NCBI GenBank assembly: GCA_934454585.1
Contig: CAKSFP010000029.1
Span: 1-32,808 of the forward strand
Source of the DNA: an uncultured Clostridia bacterium
Lineage (GTDB): Bacteria; Bacillota; Clostridia; UMGS1810
Direction: 5' to 3'
DNA: 32,808 nt
In this document: positions 15,804 through 24,377 of the stretch, piece by piece
Position numbering within the stretch: position 1 is the first letter of the stretch
How the letters are laid out: every line of letters begins with the position of its first letter
Notes under the pieces: generated by a model
The model's input: the letters and a program-made list of their open reading frames with translations, nothing else
Database searches by the model: none
Told to the model about the DNA's origin: nothing
Made by a program: the position numbers and the translations under genes

Positions 15804-15840
15804 CTTCGCACTGAGAAATATTTGATATTTTAATGTGCAT

Positions 15841-16074
15841 AATCATACCTTTGACACGAAATGTCGAACAGTTGACACGAAAGGGTAAACGATTGACACG
15901 AAAGGTCGGGGTAAAATTTTACGGTTTCATTTTTTGATTGAAACGGATATTTTCGGGCAATTCCGACCCCAAAAATGTGCTGCCGATAAGTAGAAAACAT
16001 TATCGCATAACAGCACTTTTACAAGATGTATTCCGAAAACCGCACAGTCTAAAGGTTTATTTGAAACCGAAATA
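15841..16074 (+). repeat. 234-bp direct repeat, right copy
   Basis: Gap-free counterpart of 7445-7678 in the same orientation, with iterons TTGACACGAAA at 15851, 15872 and 15893, again exactly 21 bases apart. The central part (about 15948-15975) is the most diverged. The hairpin GTGCTG/CAGCAC is kept although its inner two pairs are lost. It ends six bases before the tRNA terminator. Confidence 0.9.
15851..15903 (+). repeat. Three TTGACACGAAA iterons, 21-bp period (right copy)
   Basis: All three 11-mers are unchanged from the left copy although two of the intervening spacers contain substitutions, suggesting the 11-mers themselves are under constraint. Confidence 0.88.
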
Positions 16075-16080
16075 CAAAAT

Positions 16081-16116
16081 AAAAACCTCAAGGTTTCTAT
16101 CAACCTTGAGGTTTTT
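16081..16116 (-). terminator. Terminator of the tRNA-Thr gene
   Basis: AAAAACCTCAAGGTT (16081-16095) and AACCTTGAGGTTTTT (16102-16116) are perfect complements around a 6-base loop, just downstream of the tRNA on the minus strand. The structure is symmetrical and could work in both directions. Confidence 0.9.
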
Positions 16117-16120
16117 ATTT

Positions 16121-16196
<76 letters not shown>

Positions 16197-16211
16197 ATTC
16201 GCAACTATTAT

Positions 16212-16240
16212 AGTATACATACAATCTGCGGATTTGTCAA
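16212..16240 (-). promoter_or_regulatory. Promoter of the tRNA-Thr gene
   Basis: On the minus strand TTGACA (16240-16235), 17 bases, TATACT (16217-16212), about 15 bases before the mature tRNA 5' end. This is near consensus, as expected for a stable RNA gene. Confidence 0.85.
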
Positions 16241-16592
16241 TACTTTTTTGCAAAAAAATTATTTTTCATCCTTAAATATTATGTTTACGAACATGCATTG
16301 CCTAAGGACATTTTTGTTTGCATAACTTCCCCGTGATTCCGTCAAAAAAATTCGGTTTTCTTTAATTTTACCCTATTTCACGGCACATTTCGTCTACCCG
16401 AAAAAACAAAAACCATTCCCGTTTTTTGAAAATAAATTCAAAATCGGGAATGGTTTCCGTCATTTACAATCACAAATATCAGCTACAGTTCAAGACTTGT
16501 TGACTGACGACAAAAATTTTGTTCCAATTATATTATATGCAATTAATATTTTCGACTCTTTTACCCAAAATATTAATTCAAATTCATAAAAA
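16241..16592. other. Non-coding stretch with one hairpin and a partial leader motif
   Basis: No gene is supported here. CGAACATGCATTGCCT at 16288-16303 resembles 32748-32763 at the right end of the window (partial copy of the leader motif). A strong hairpin AACCATTCCCG/CGGGAATGGTT (16421-16431 and 16445-16455), preceded by an A run and with T residues after it, could act as a terminator. The rest is AT-rich without recognisable signals. Confidence 0.5.
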
Positions 16593-16623
16593 TAGCGTAG
16601 CAGTCGTTAAAACTACTACGCTA
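16593..16623 (-). terminator. Terminator of the secA-prfB-stalk protein operon
   Basis: TAGCGTAG (16593-16600) pairs with CTACGCTA (16616-16623). On the minus strand the stem is followed by TTTTTATG, as a terminator for the stalk-protein gene ending at 16697. Confidence 0.75.
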
Positions 16624-16696
16624 TAAAAAGTCTAACTTTTGGGGGTCACATCAATCATCCGCCGTGCTCTATTTACTATTTTCCTGTTTTCTGTTT

Positions 16697-17422
16697 TCAG
16701 TTCCACTTAATAACCGCTTCTTTTTTTACTTCGGTTATGATATCGCTGAGCAGCTGAACTCTCTTGTCATTATCCAGCTTGGAGAAATCCTCGGAACCGT
16801 ATATCTGCGACTTGAGGTGTTCAATCTCGCGGATATGCTTGAACATATCTTTGGTATAGCCCTGTTCCTCAGCCTTTTTCTTAAATTCCTCCTCGCCGCC
16901 GTTCTGCATATATATAAACTGCAGCATATTGTCATAGTTTTTTACATAGCTGTAGTCTATGTGATATCCGAGTGCGTCGGCAATCTGAGAGATGAACACA
17001 TTGTTCTCTATCTCGTTTTTGATTGCAGCGTCCTTTTCCTCGTCACTTGCATAGGTGTTGACCGCGGTCATGTGCTTCTCGTAAGCGGCATACATACCGT
17101 CGGTTACGGAATAGCCGTTCACGGTGCCTATCACCTCGCCGCCGAACTTGAACGAACAATCCGTCACTATGCGCGCGGTGTTGGTCTCCTTGTCGTACTC
17201 AACGCCTTTATTGAGCGCCTCGGAAACTGCGCGCAGCGGCACATATGTAGTGTCGTTGTACACAAAGTTGTCGCCGTTAAAGCTGACGCCGTCGATAGTC
17301 ACCTTGAGTGTGTTGCGCACAACGCTTATGTTCTCGTAAATATCATCCGCAAATGCCGGCACAGCGACAACCACAGCGCCGAGAACCACACCTGCGACAA
17401 AGGTTTTTATGCTTTTGTTCAT
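16697..17422 (-). CDS. Secreted stalk-domain protein (copper amine oxidase N-terminal-like)
   Basis: 241 residues. A signal peptide (MNKSIKTFVAGVVLGAVVVA, cleavage near PAFA-DD) sends it across the membrane. Residues about 35-95 form a copper amine oxidase N-terminal-like 'stalk' domain: LKVTIDGVSFNGDNFVYN then TTYVPLRAVSEAL. After this come TVNGYSVTDGMYAAYEKHM and a helical region reminiscent of SurA N-terminal domains, but without a peptidyl-prolyl isomerase core. Proteins of this type are common in Clostridia as cell-surface modules of unknown role. It begins 12 bases after prfB with AAGGAGAA and precedes a terminator, so it is the last gene of that unit. Confidence 0.8.
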   Translation of the reverse strand: MNKSIKTFVAGVVLGAVVVAVPAFADDIYENISVVRNTLKVTIDGVSFNGDNFVYNDTTYVPLRAVSEALNKGVEYDKETNTARIVTDCSFKFGGEVIGTVNGYSVTDGMYAAYEKHMTAVNTYASDEEKDAAIKNEIENNVFISQIADALGYHIDYSYVKNYDNMLQFIYMQNGGEEEFKKKAEEQGYTKDMFKHIREIEHLKSQIYGSEDFSKLDNDKRVQLLSDIITEVKKEAVIKWN

Positions 17423-17434
17423 GATAAATTCTCC

Positions 17435-18557
17435 TTATTTTTGATTAAGTGTACCGAGGCTTGCCTCTTTGAGATATTCATTGATAAAGCCGTCTATGTC
17501 GCCGTCCATAACCGCATTGATGTTGCCCATCTCATAGTTGGTCCTGTGGTCTTTAACAAGGTTGTAGGGGTGGAAAACATATGACCTTATCTGGCTGCCC
17601 CAGCCTATTTCCTTTTGCTCGCCCTTGATGTCGGCTATTTTTTCCTTATTCTCACGCTCCTTGATTTCCATCAGCTTGGAATAGAGCATCTTCATCGCCA
17701 TGTCCTTGTTCTGATGCTGAGAACGCTCATTCTGACACGACACCACAATGCCTGTCGGTATATGAGTGATTCTTATGGCGGACGATGTCTTGTTGATGTG
17801 CTGACCGCCGGCGCCGCTCGAACGGAATGTGTCTATTCTAAGGTCGTCCGGATTGATGTCGATCTCTATGTCCTCATTAAACTCCGGCATGACATCTGCC
17901 GAAGCAAACGATGTGTGGCGTCTGCCGGATGCGTCAAACGGAGATATGCGCACAAGCCTGTGCACACCCTTTTCCGCCTTGAGATATCCGTAGGCATTCT
18001 CGCCCGATATCAATATGGTGACGCTCTTTATGCCGGCGTCATCGCCCGGGAGCATATCGAGAGTCTGCACGCCGAAATTGTGTCTCTCTGCCCAGCGCGT
18101 GTACATACGCAGCAGCATTTCCGCCCAGTCCTGAGCCTCGGTGCCGCCGGCACCGGCATGCAGTGACAATATGGCGTTGTTCGCATCGTACTCACCGGAG
18201 AGCAGTGTGTCGAGAGTCATGGTCTCCAGGGTGGATTTAATCTCCGCCACCGCCGACTTGACATCGTCAAGCATGGTGGAGTCGTCCTCCTCATTCGCCA
18301 TGTCTATGAGCACAAGCGTGTCCTCATAGAGCGACTCCAGTCTTGCGAACTTATCTACTTTATCCTTTAGATTCTTTGATTTTTGCAGAACCTTTTGACT
18401 GTTTGCCAGGTCGTCATAAAATCCCGGCTGCGCCGCCTGTTCGTCCAGGTCGGCTATCTTTGCATTGAGTCCGTCAATGTCAAAGTGAATCCCTCAAATC
18501 TTTAATACCGTCTTGCATATTCTGCAGTTCAATTTTGTACTCATCATACTCTAACAA
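17435..18557 (-). CDS. prfB: Peptide chain release factor 2 with programmed +1 frameshift
   Basis: RF2 terminates translation at UGA and UAA. Frame one starts at TTG 18557 (GAGGTG seven bases before) and encodes 25 residues, MLEYDEYKIELQNMQDGIKD and LRDSL, ending at TGA 18482-18480. The slippery CTT-TGA-C is at 18485-18479, with the internal Shine-Dalgarno-like GAGGG (18495-18491) just upstream. A +1 shift continues as DIDGLNAKIADLDEQ and is open to 17435, giving 373 residues. With this reconstruction SPF falls at residues 205-207 and GGQ at 250-252, the positions known for E. coli RF2. The frame from 18313 alone would miss the N-terminal domain. It follows secA by 40 bases, a pairing common in Bacillota. 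Confidence 0.96.
18479..18495 (-). promoter_or_regulatory. prfB: prfB programmed frameshift site
   Basis: CTTTGAC (18485-18479) preceded by GAGGG (18495-18491). Low RF2 slows termination at the TGA, and ribosomes shift +1 to make more RF2: the classical autoregulatory loop. Confidence 0.93.
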
Positions 18558-18597
18558 TATTATTCACCTCTTTTATTGCCGCGTGTTTCGCAAAAAA

Positions 18598-21321
18598 TCA
18601 TCTGCCGCAGCATTTTTTGTATTTCTTGCCCGAGCCGCAGGGACACGGGTCGTTTCTGCCGATTTTCTCGCCTCTTTTAACAGGCTTTTTCTCGGTTTCT
18701 TCCTCATCACCGTGCGATTCCGCAGTCGGCTGAGCCACCTGTTCGCGGTGCATATCGGTTCTCACCCTTATGTTGAATATAAGCTTGACCACATCTTCGT
18801 TTATAGCGGCAAGCATCGCTTCATACATGGCAAAGCCTTCCTCTTTGTACTCGATAATCGGGTCGCGCTGACCGTAAGCACGCAAGCCTATGCCCTGTCT
18901 GAGCTGGTCCATATCGTCTATGTGGTCCATCCACTTCTGGTCAACCACACGCAGCAATATGATTCTCTCCAGTTCACGCATCATCTCGCTGCCTATCTCC
19001 TCCTCGCGCTCTGCATAGCGGCGCTCGGCAATCTCGTGATAGTCAAGCTTGATTCTGTCTCTGGTGAGGTAGTCAAACATATCTCTTGTATACTCAACTT
19101 CGCCCTGAGGCACAAAAGCGTGCTCCATCGTCTCGACAAGAGTATTTAATCTCCAGTCGTCCACAAGTTCACCCTGAGTGTAGAAGTCCACGGTATCGTC
19201 TATGAATTTTTCTATCATATTGACAATGCTCGGGTGGATGTTCTCGCCGTCGAGCACCTTGCGGCGCTGTTCGTAGATGACATTACGCTGAACATTCATC
19301 ACATCGTCATACTGGAGCACATGTTTTCTGATCTGGAAGTTGCGCCCCTCAACGCGTTTCTGCGCATTTTCTATGGCGTTGGAAAGGATGTTCGCCTCTA
19401 TTGCCTCGTCCTCGCCGAGTCCGAGTTTTTCTACCATTGCGGAAAGTCTCTCCGAGCCGAAAAGGCGCATGAGATCATCCTCGAGGGAGATGTAGAATCT
19501 CGATTCGCCGACATCGCCCTGACGGCCGGAACGGCCGCGCAGCTGATTGTCTATTCGTCTGGATTCGTGGCGCTCCGTACCGATTATGAACAGACCGCCT
19601 GCCGCCTTGACTTCCTCTCTCTCGCCGGCAATCTCCGACTTAAACTTATCTTTCAGTTCGTTGTACTTGGCTCTGCCCTCAAGAATCTGTTCGTCATCTG
19701 TCTCGGCAAAACCGGTGCACTCGCTGATAACCTCGTCCTCATATCCGAGTTTTTTCATCTCCCTGCGTGCAAGATAGTCCGCATTACCGCCGAGCATGAT
19801 ATCCGTGCCGCGGCCTGCCATGTTGGTGGCTATGGTTACGGCGCCTTTTTTACCTGCCTGGGCTATTATCTCCGCCTCTTTTTCGTGGTACTTGGCATTG
19901 AGCACCTCATGTTTAATGCCGCGGCGTTTGAGCATTCCGCTGATGAGCTCGGATTTATCTATGGTGACCGTGCCCACAAGCACAGGCTGCCCCTTTGCGT
20001 GGCACGCCTCTATCTGCGCCACAACGGCGCGCAGCTTGCCTGCCTCGGTCTTGTACACGGCGTCGGGGTTGTCTATTCTTATCATCGGCTCGTTGGTCGG
20101 TATGGCAACGCAGTCGAGTTTGTATATCTCCTGAAATTCCTCCTGCTCTGTAAGCGCAGTACCGGTCATACCGGAGAGTTTGTCATACAGTCTGAAAAAG
20201 TTCTGGAATGTGATTGTGGCAAGGGTCTTGCTCTCGCGTGCAACCTCCACTCCCTCTTTTGCCTCTATTGCCTGGTGCAGACCCTCATTGTAGCGGCGAC
20301 CGACCATGAGACGCCCCGTAAACTCGTCCACTATGATAACTTCGCCGTCTTTTACGACATAATCTTTGTCGCGTTTCATAATTCCGTAAGCCTTGATTGC
20401 CTGGTTGATATGGTGAGCAACCGTCATGTTCTCGGGGTCATAAAGGTTCTCCAGGTGAAAAGCCTCCTCGGCTTTCTTTATGCCGGCGGCGGTTAATGTG
20501 GCGGTATGTGCCTTTTCGTCCACAACATAGTCCGCCTCGCCGTCATCGGAGAATTCCTTTGTGTCCTCCTCCACAACAACTTTTTTCTTTAAGCCTCTTG
20601 CAAACCTGTCGGCAAGAGTATAAAGCTCTGTAGACGCGTCACCCATGCCGGATATGATAAGCGGAGTCCTCGCCTCATCTATGAGGATTGAGTCAACCTC
20701 ATCGACAATGGCAAAATTGTGACCGCGCTGAACCATGTTTTCCTTATATATAACCATGTTGTCACGCAGATAATCAAATCCGAGTTCATTGTTTGTGGCA
20801 TAGGTTATATCCGCATTATATGCGGCTTTCTTCTCCTCGGGAGTCTGCCCGTGAGTGATAAGACCGACGGTGAGCCCCAGGAAGCGGTGAATCTTGCCCA
20901 TCTGCTCGCTGTCGCGCTTTGCAAGGTATTCATTGACCGTTACCACATGAACACCCTTGCCGCCGAGCGCATTGAGATAGCACGGGAGCGTTGCGACAAG
21001 CGTTTTTCCTTCACCTGTTTTCATCTCGGCTATTCTGCCCTGATGCAGAATAATGCCGCCGATGAGCTGAACATCGAAGTGACGCATCTCAAGCACTCTC
21101 TTTGACGCCTCACGCACAACGGCAAATGCCTCGGGCAGCAGGTCATCGAGAGTCTCACCTTTTGCAAGCCTTGCTTTGAATTCATCTGTCTTTGCACGCA
21201 GCTGCGCGTCGCTCAGCGCCTCAATCTCCGGTTCGAGCGCATTTATTTTTTTCACCAATGGCATTACCCGTTTGATCTCTCTCGACGAGTAAGTGCCGAA
21301 AATTTTCTCTATAAAACTCAT
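18598..21321 (-). CDS. secA: Preprotein translocase ATPase SecA
   Basis: 907 residues, full length for SecA. It drives secretory proteins through SecYEG. It opens MSFIEKIFGTYSSREIKRV. The first nucleotide-binding domain has EMKTGEGKTLVATLPC (Walker A) and VDEVDSILIDEARTPLIISG (DEAD-type Walker B). The second has TNMAGRGTDIMLGGNADYL and ESRRIDNQLRGRSGRQGD. The scaffold and wing regions follow. The C-terminus is the zinc-binding RNDPCPCGSGKKYKKCCGR, normally a site for SecB or lipid contact. AAAGGATGAGA precedes the ATG. It heads the secA-prfB-stalk protein unit. Confidence 0.97.
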   Translation of the reverse strand: MSFIEKIFGTYSSREIKRVMPLVKKINALEPEIEALSDAQLRAKTDEFKARLAKGETLDDLLPEAFAVVREASKRVLEMRHFDVQLIGGIILHQGRIAEMKTGEGKTLVATLPCYLNALGGKGVHVVTVNEYLAKRDSEQMGKIHRFLGLTVGLITHGQTPEEKKAAYNADITYATNNELGFDYLRDNMVIYKENMVQRGHNFAIVDEVDSILIDEARTPLIISGMGDASTELYTLADRFARGLKKKVVVEEDTKEFSDDGEADYVVDEKAHTATLTAAGIKKAEEAFHLENLYDPENMTVAHHINQAIKAYGIMKRDKDYVVKDGEVIIVDEFTGRLMVGRRYNEGLHQAIEAKEGVEVARESKTLATITFQNFFRLYDKLSGMTGTALTEQEEFQEIYKLDCVAIPTNEPMIRIDNPDAVYKTEAGKLRAVVAQIEACHAKGQPVLVGTVTIDKSELISGMLKRRGIKHEVLNAKYHEKEAEIIAQAGKKGAVTIATNMAGRGTDIMLGGNADYLARREMKKLGYEDEVISECTGFAETDDEQILEGRAKYNELKDKFKSEIAGEREEVKAAGGLFIIGTERHESRRIDNQLRGRSGRQGDVGESRFYISLEDDLMRLFGSERLSAMVEKLGLGEDEAIEANILSNAIENAQKRVEGRNFQIRKHVLQYDDVMNVQRNVIYEQRRKVLDGENIHPSIVNMIEKFIDDTVDFYTQGELVDDWRLNTLVETMEHAFVPQGEVEYTRDMFDYLTRDRIKLDYHEIAERRYAEREEEIGSEMMRELERIILLRVVDQKWMDHIDDMDQLRQGIGLRAYGQRDPIIEYKEEGFAMYEAMLAAINEDVVKLIFNIRVRTDMHREQVAQPTAESHGDEEETEKKPVKRGEKIGRNDPCPCGSGKKYKKCCGR

Positions 21322-21402
21322 ATTCTCATCCTTTCAAATGTCGCTATGTAGTTTTTGTGATCGGTGCTCAGGAAAAATTGTCCACAGCGACCCACTGTAA
21401 CT

Positions 21403-21431
21403 ATTATAACAAATTAAAAACAATTTAACAA
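21403..21431 (-). promoter_or_regulatory. Candidate secA promoter
   Basis: Minus strand TTGTTA (21431-21426), 17 bases, TATAAT (21408-21403). The -35 is weak but spacing and -10 are ideal; about 80 bases before the secA start. Confidence 0.5.
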
Positions 21432-21539
21432 TAGTTTTATTAAAATTTCTTGGTTTGTTCACAGTTAATTTTCAGCAAAGAAAGATACTTTTCCAGCGAA
21501 AAAACGCAAAAATTGTGAAAAAATCGTGAAAAAATCGCG

Positions 21540-21570
21540 AAAAACCCGATTCCGCATGGGCGAAACCGGG
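21540..21570 (-). terminator. Terminator of the iron alcohol dehydrogenase gene
   Basis: CCCGATTCCGC (21545-21555) and GCGAAACCGGG (21560-21570) pair with two mismatches. On the minus strand the stem is followed by TTTTT. It lies 14 bases after the stop of the gene at 21584. Confidence 0.7.
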
Positions 21571-21583
21571 CGTTATAATTCTA

Positions 21584-22726
21584 TCAATACAATTCGGTAA
21601 GTATTCTCTTTATATCTTCAACGGTGGGCACAATCGGGTTTGTCGCCGTGCACGCATCCGCAAGGGCGTTCTTCGCCATCTCGTCAATCTCCGAAAAATA
21701 CTTGTACTTATCCACACCGCATTTAGAGATGCTCTCGGGAATCTTCATCTCGGAAATCATGAAATTGAGCCAATTGATGAGTGCTCTGACCGAATACACG
21801 CTGTAAGGTGCGCTCAGACTGAGGGTGTTTGCAATGCGCGCATATCTGCTAATACACGGGTTGCACTCATCATGTTTTCTTGTTATGCCGGTAACTCCGC
21901 TGTTGAACTCCACAATCTTCGGCAGCAGCATGGCGTTTGCCTGACCGTGCGGAATGTGGAAATGCGCACCTATTGCATGGGCAATGCCGTGGTTTACGCC
22001 GAGCGACGCGCTGTTAAACGCAATGCCGGCAAGACATGACGCACTGTGCATTTTTTCCCTTGCAACGGTGTCGTTGTTGTCCGCATATGAACGAAGAAGA
22101 TATTCGCCGCAAAGCTCAATTGCCTTCTCTGCCATCGCGTCTGAAAAATCATTGTGATTTGTGCTTACAAAGGCCTCTATGGCGTGAGTGAGCACATCCA
22201 TGCCCGTGTTTGCCGTGATGTTTGCCGGAACGCTCTTTACAAGCTCGGCGTCAAGAATAGTCTCGACAGGCAGCATATCATCATTTATGAGCGGATATTT
22301 GCAGTTCGCCTCGGGGTCGCTGATAACTGCGAATGAGGTCACCTCGGAACCTGTTCCGCTGGTAGTCGGTATGGCAACCATGGGCACTGTCCCGGCATTG
22401 GCAATCTGCGAGTACACTTTGTTTATAGCCTTGGCGGAATCTATGGCAGAACCGCCGCCGACCGCAACGAGTGCATCCGGCTGATACTGCGACATGGCGC
22501 CCACGCCGAGAGATATTTTAGATATCGGCGGATCGGGCACAACCTCGGTGAAAAGCTCATACTTTATGGCGCCGGAATCAAGCCTGTCCGTGACAAGCTT
22601 TATCATGCCGCTCTTTGCCATGAACGGATCGGTTATGACAAGAACCTTTCTGTAAGGTATCTGTTCCAGTCGCTTGAGCGCATCCGAGCCGAAATTGATT
22701 CTGGTTTTAATCGTGAAGTTTTCCAT
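21584..22726 (-). CDS. Iron-containing alcohol dehydrogenase
   Basis: 380 residues, group III dehydrogenase. The NAD(P)-binding region contains VAVGGGSAIDSAKAI (GGGS at 90-93) and PTTSGTGSEVT. The metal ligands are Asp177 and His181 (TGMDVLTHAIEAF), His246 (GVNHGIAHAIGAH) and His260 (IPHGQANAMLLP), spaced as in FucO-type enzymes. These enzymes reduce aldehydes such as acetaldehyde or propionaldehyde to alcohols, regenerating NAD+ in fermentation. The sequence resembles EutG/PduQ-like propanol dehydrogenases, but no microcompartment genes are nearby, so the substrate is left open. It is a single gene with its own terminator. Confidence 0.93.
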   Translation of the reverse strand: MENFTIKTRINFGSDALKRLEQIPYRKVLVITDPFMAKSGMIKLVTDRLDSGAIKYELFTEVVPDPPISKISLGVGAMSQYQPDALVAVGGGSAIDSAKAINKVYSQIANAGTVPMVAIPTTSGTGSEVTSFAVISDPEANCKYPLINDDMLPVETILDAELVKSVPANITANTGMDVLTHAIEAFVSTNHNDFSDAMAEKAIELCGEYLLRSYADNNDTVAREKMHSASCLAGIAFNSASLGVNHGIAHAIGAHFHIPHGQANAMLLPKIVEFNSGVTGITRKHDECNPCISRYARIANTLSLSAPYSVYSVRALINWLNFMISEMKIPESISKCGVDKYKYFSEIDEMAKNALADACTATNPIVPTVEDIKRILTELY

Positions 22727-22848
22727 AATCGATGCTTCCTTTATATGTAGTTAAATTATTATAATCACATCATACAACACAAGTATAACACACATTCAAA
22801 GAAAATGCAACATAAAAATACAAAAAACCAAACATTTGTGTGTTAAAG

Positions 22849-23916
22849 TCACATCAGTTTCTTTATGATGCCGCCAATTTCCCTTGCCATAGCGGCAAAA
22901 CCGAGGTCATTCGGGTGAGTGTTGTCCACCGTGCCATCGTTACCGCAGAATTTTCGCATCATTTCTCCGCCGTCAATCATGTACACATTTTTGTCGCCGT
23001 TTTTAATTGCAAATTCATAAGTGTTCCTTATTATGTCGAGTCTCCTGCGCGTGTCGGGATATACCACCGCGCTCGGTCTTGACAGCATTATTATCGGCAG
23101 ATCGGGCTTTGCGGCGCGTATCTCGTCAAACATGTGTTTGTGAGTCTTTTCAAGGTGCTCCGCCGTCGGGGCGTTGTGGTCGTAGTCATACACAAAAACG
23201 CTCATGTCAAGTTTTTTTATGTAATCGATCATCTCCTGCTCCGCCATTGCGCTTCCCGAAAATCCGAGGTTTACATAATCTCTGTTAATTTCACGCGAGA
23301 TAATGTTCTGATAGCAATTGCCGGGGCGCGATGCGCAGCCGCCCTGGGTTATCGAACTGCCGTAATAGACAATGGGCAATCCCGGTTTGTATTCGGAGAC
23401 GCTCTTTTTAAGGCTCGAACCCCTTTTTATGCCGACAAAGAGCTTTGAAACATCGTTATAGAGCGGCATATTTATTATGTAGTCCGTCTCGCAGTCTCTG
23501 TCGCCCGTGCCGCATACGGATGTGTATCCGTCACTCATCTCATACGGCGGGACAAACGAACTGAGATAAATCTGTTCGCCGCCGCTCACCCTGTATATGT
23601 CAAATCCCGATGTGCCGGTGAGCGGCATATGCGGAAAACGGCATACCGAGGGCATCTGCACCTTTATAGATATATACGGCGAATCCGTCCGAAAACGAAT
23701 CCGACCGCCGGCGGTGTTTGAGTGCAGCATTTTCACACCTTCGTTCACGCGCTTTGCGATGTCGGTGGGCATTCTTCTGAATTTGTCCGAGTCGCCGGCA
23801 GGTTTCATGACGCCGAATATCCCGAACGGCTCTTTAGTCACATCATAATATACGGTGTCGTCGGCATTGTCGCTTTGCACCGCAAGGTTTTTGTCAATCT
23901 TAGTTATGTCGGGCAT
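22849..23916 (-). CDS. SGNH/GDSL-type hydrolase with N-terminal beta domain
   Basis: 355 residues, no signal peptide. The N-terminal 170 residues are beta-rich (GGRIRFRTDSPYISIKVQMP, GFDIYRVSGGEQIYL) and match the jelly-roll module that precedes the catalytic domain in carbohydrate-ester GDSL enzymes. The SGNH blocks follow: Ser188 in YYGSSITQGG, glycine in NLGFSGSAM, then Asp331 and His334 in DNTHPNDLGF. These predict an esterase, possibly removing acetyl groups from oligosaccharides. It is transcribed from a good promoter at 23996-24024. Weak neighbouring genes give no further hint of substrate. Confidence 0.87.
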   Translation of the reverse strand: MPDITKIDKNLAVQSDNADDTVYYDVTKEPFGIFGVMKPAGDSDKFRRMPTDIAKRVNEGVKMLHSNTAGGRIRFRTDSPYISIKVQMPSVCRFPHMPLTGTSGFDIYRVSGGEQIYLSSFVPPYEMSDGYTSVCGTGDRDCETDYIINMPLYNDVSKLFVGIKRGSSLKKSVSEYKPGLPIVYYGSSITQGGCASRPGNCYQNIISREINRDYVNLGFSGSAMAEQEMIDYIKKLDMSVFVYDYDHNAPTAEHLEKTHKHMFDEIRAAKPDLPIIMLSRPSAVVYPDTRRRLDIIRNTYEFAIKNGDKNVYMIDGGEMMRKFCGNDGTVDNTHPNDLGFAAMAREIGGIIKKLM

Positions 23917-23995
23917 ATCACAACTCTCCCACCTTTTTCACAGCCAAATCGAGTTCCAAAAAGTACTGAATACATTTTCCAAAGTTTATGAGTAC

Positions 23996-24024
23996 ATTGT
24001 ACCATACAAATCCGATTTTTTCAA
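23996..24024 (-). promoter_or_regulatory. Promoter of the SGNH hydrolase gene
   Basis: Minus strand TTGAAA (24024-24019), 17 bases, TACAAT (24001-23996). Confidence 0.75.
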
Positions 24025-24160
24025 CACATAAATTTCTACAGCAAGCTGCTGTTTCACAAAAAATCCGTCAAAAAATTTTTCCGAATTTTTTATTATTCTC
24101 AAAACAACAGTCCCTCATGCCTTTGCGGATTTTACACTGAAAATAACCTTTTTTTATGCA

Positions 24161-24231
24161 TTGACATTTTCGATTTTGGTGATATAATTTAATATGTTCG
24201 GCATTTTAGGCAAGCGGGACCCGAACCCGTA
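24161..24231 (+). promoter_or_regulatory. Promoter and repeated leader motif far upstream of nrdD
   Basis: TTGACA (24161-24166), 16 bases, TATAAT (24183-24188). The predicted transcript soon enters TAGGCAAGCGGGACCCGAAC (24207-24226), 17 of 20 bases identical to 32732-32751, which also lies 16-18 bases after a -10 element. The motif can form a short CGGG/CCCG hairpin here. No gene starts close by; nrdD begins 280 bases later behind its own promoter. The transcript may be a long leader or a small RNA. Confidence 0.55.
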
Positions 24232-24326
24232 TTTTTTACTTTCTGCGGCACGATTTTTTTGTTACAAATTACTATAATCTCAAACCCACTCTGCCGTCTG
24301 CATTTCACAGCCGATTTTGAAAAAAT

Positions 24327-24377
24327 CATCAAAATATTGTGTTTATGTGTTGACATTTCCACTATATATGGTATAAT
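24327..24377 (+). promoter_or_regulatory. nrdD promoter with tandem NrdR-box-like sites
   Basis: TTGACA (24350-24355), 16 bases, TATAAT (24372-24377). Two 16-base imperfect palindromes resemble NrdR boxes: CATCAAAATATTGTGT (24327-24342) and CCACTATATATGGTAT (24359-24374). Their centres are 32 bases apart, about three helical turns, the usual arrangement for paired NrdR sites. The second overlaps spacer and -10, so binding would repress when dNTPs are plentiful. NrdR itself is not in the window. Confidence 0.7.

Noticed and set aside
16664..17584. 306-codon plus-strand open frame
   Set aside because: It is opposite the stalk-domain gene and prfB, which have signal peptide, motifs and ribosome binding sites; the plus frame is hydrophobic antisense of these with no start signal.
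19234..20496. 420-codon plus-strand open frame
   Set aside because: Antisense shadow of secA, with no family resemblance and no ribosome binding site.
22727..22848. Rex-type operator in front of the alcohol dehydrogenase
   Set aside because: A TATAAT is present on the minus strand but no TTGTTAA-type inverted repeat or well-spaced -35 was found.
24207..24231. tRNA gene on the minus strand
   Set aside because: Only a T-arm-like stretch is present; no anticodon, D arm or pairing acceptor strand could be found on either side.
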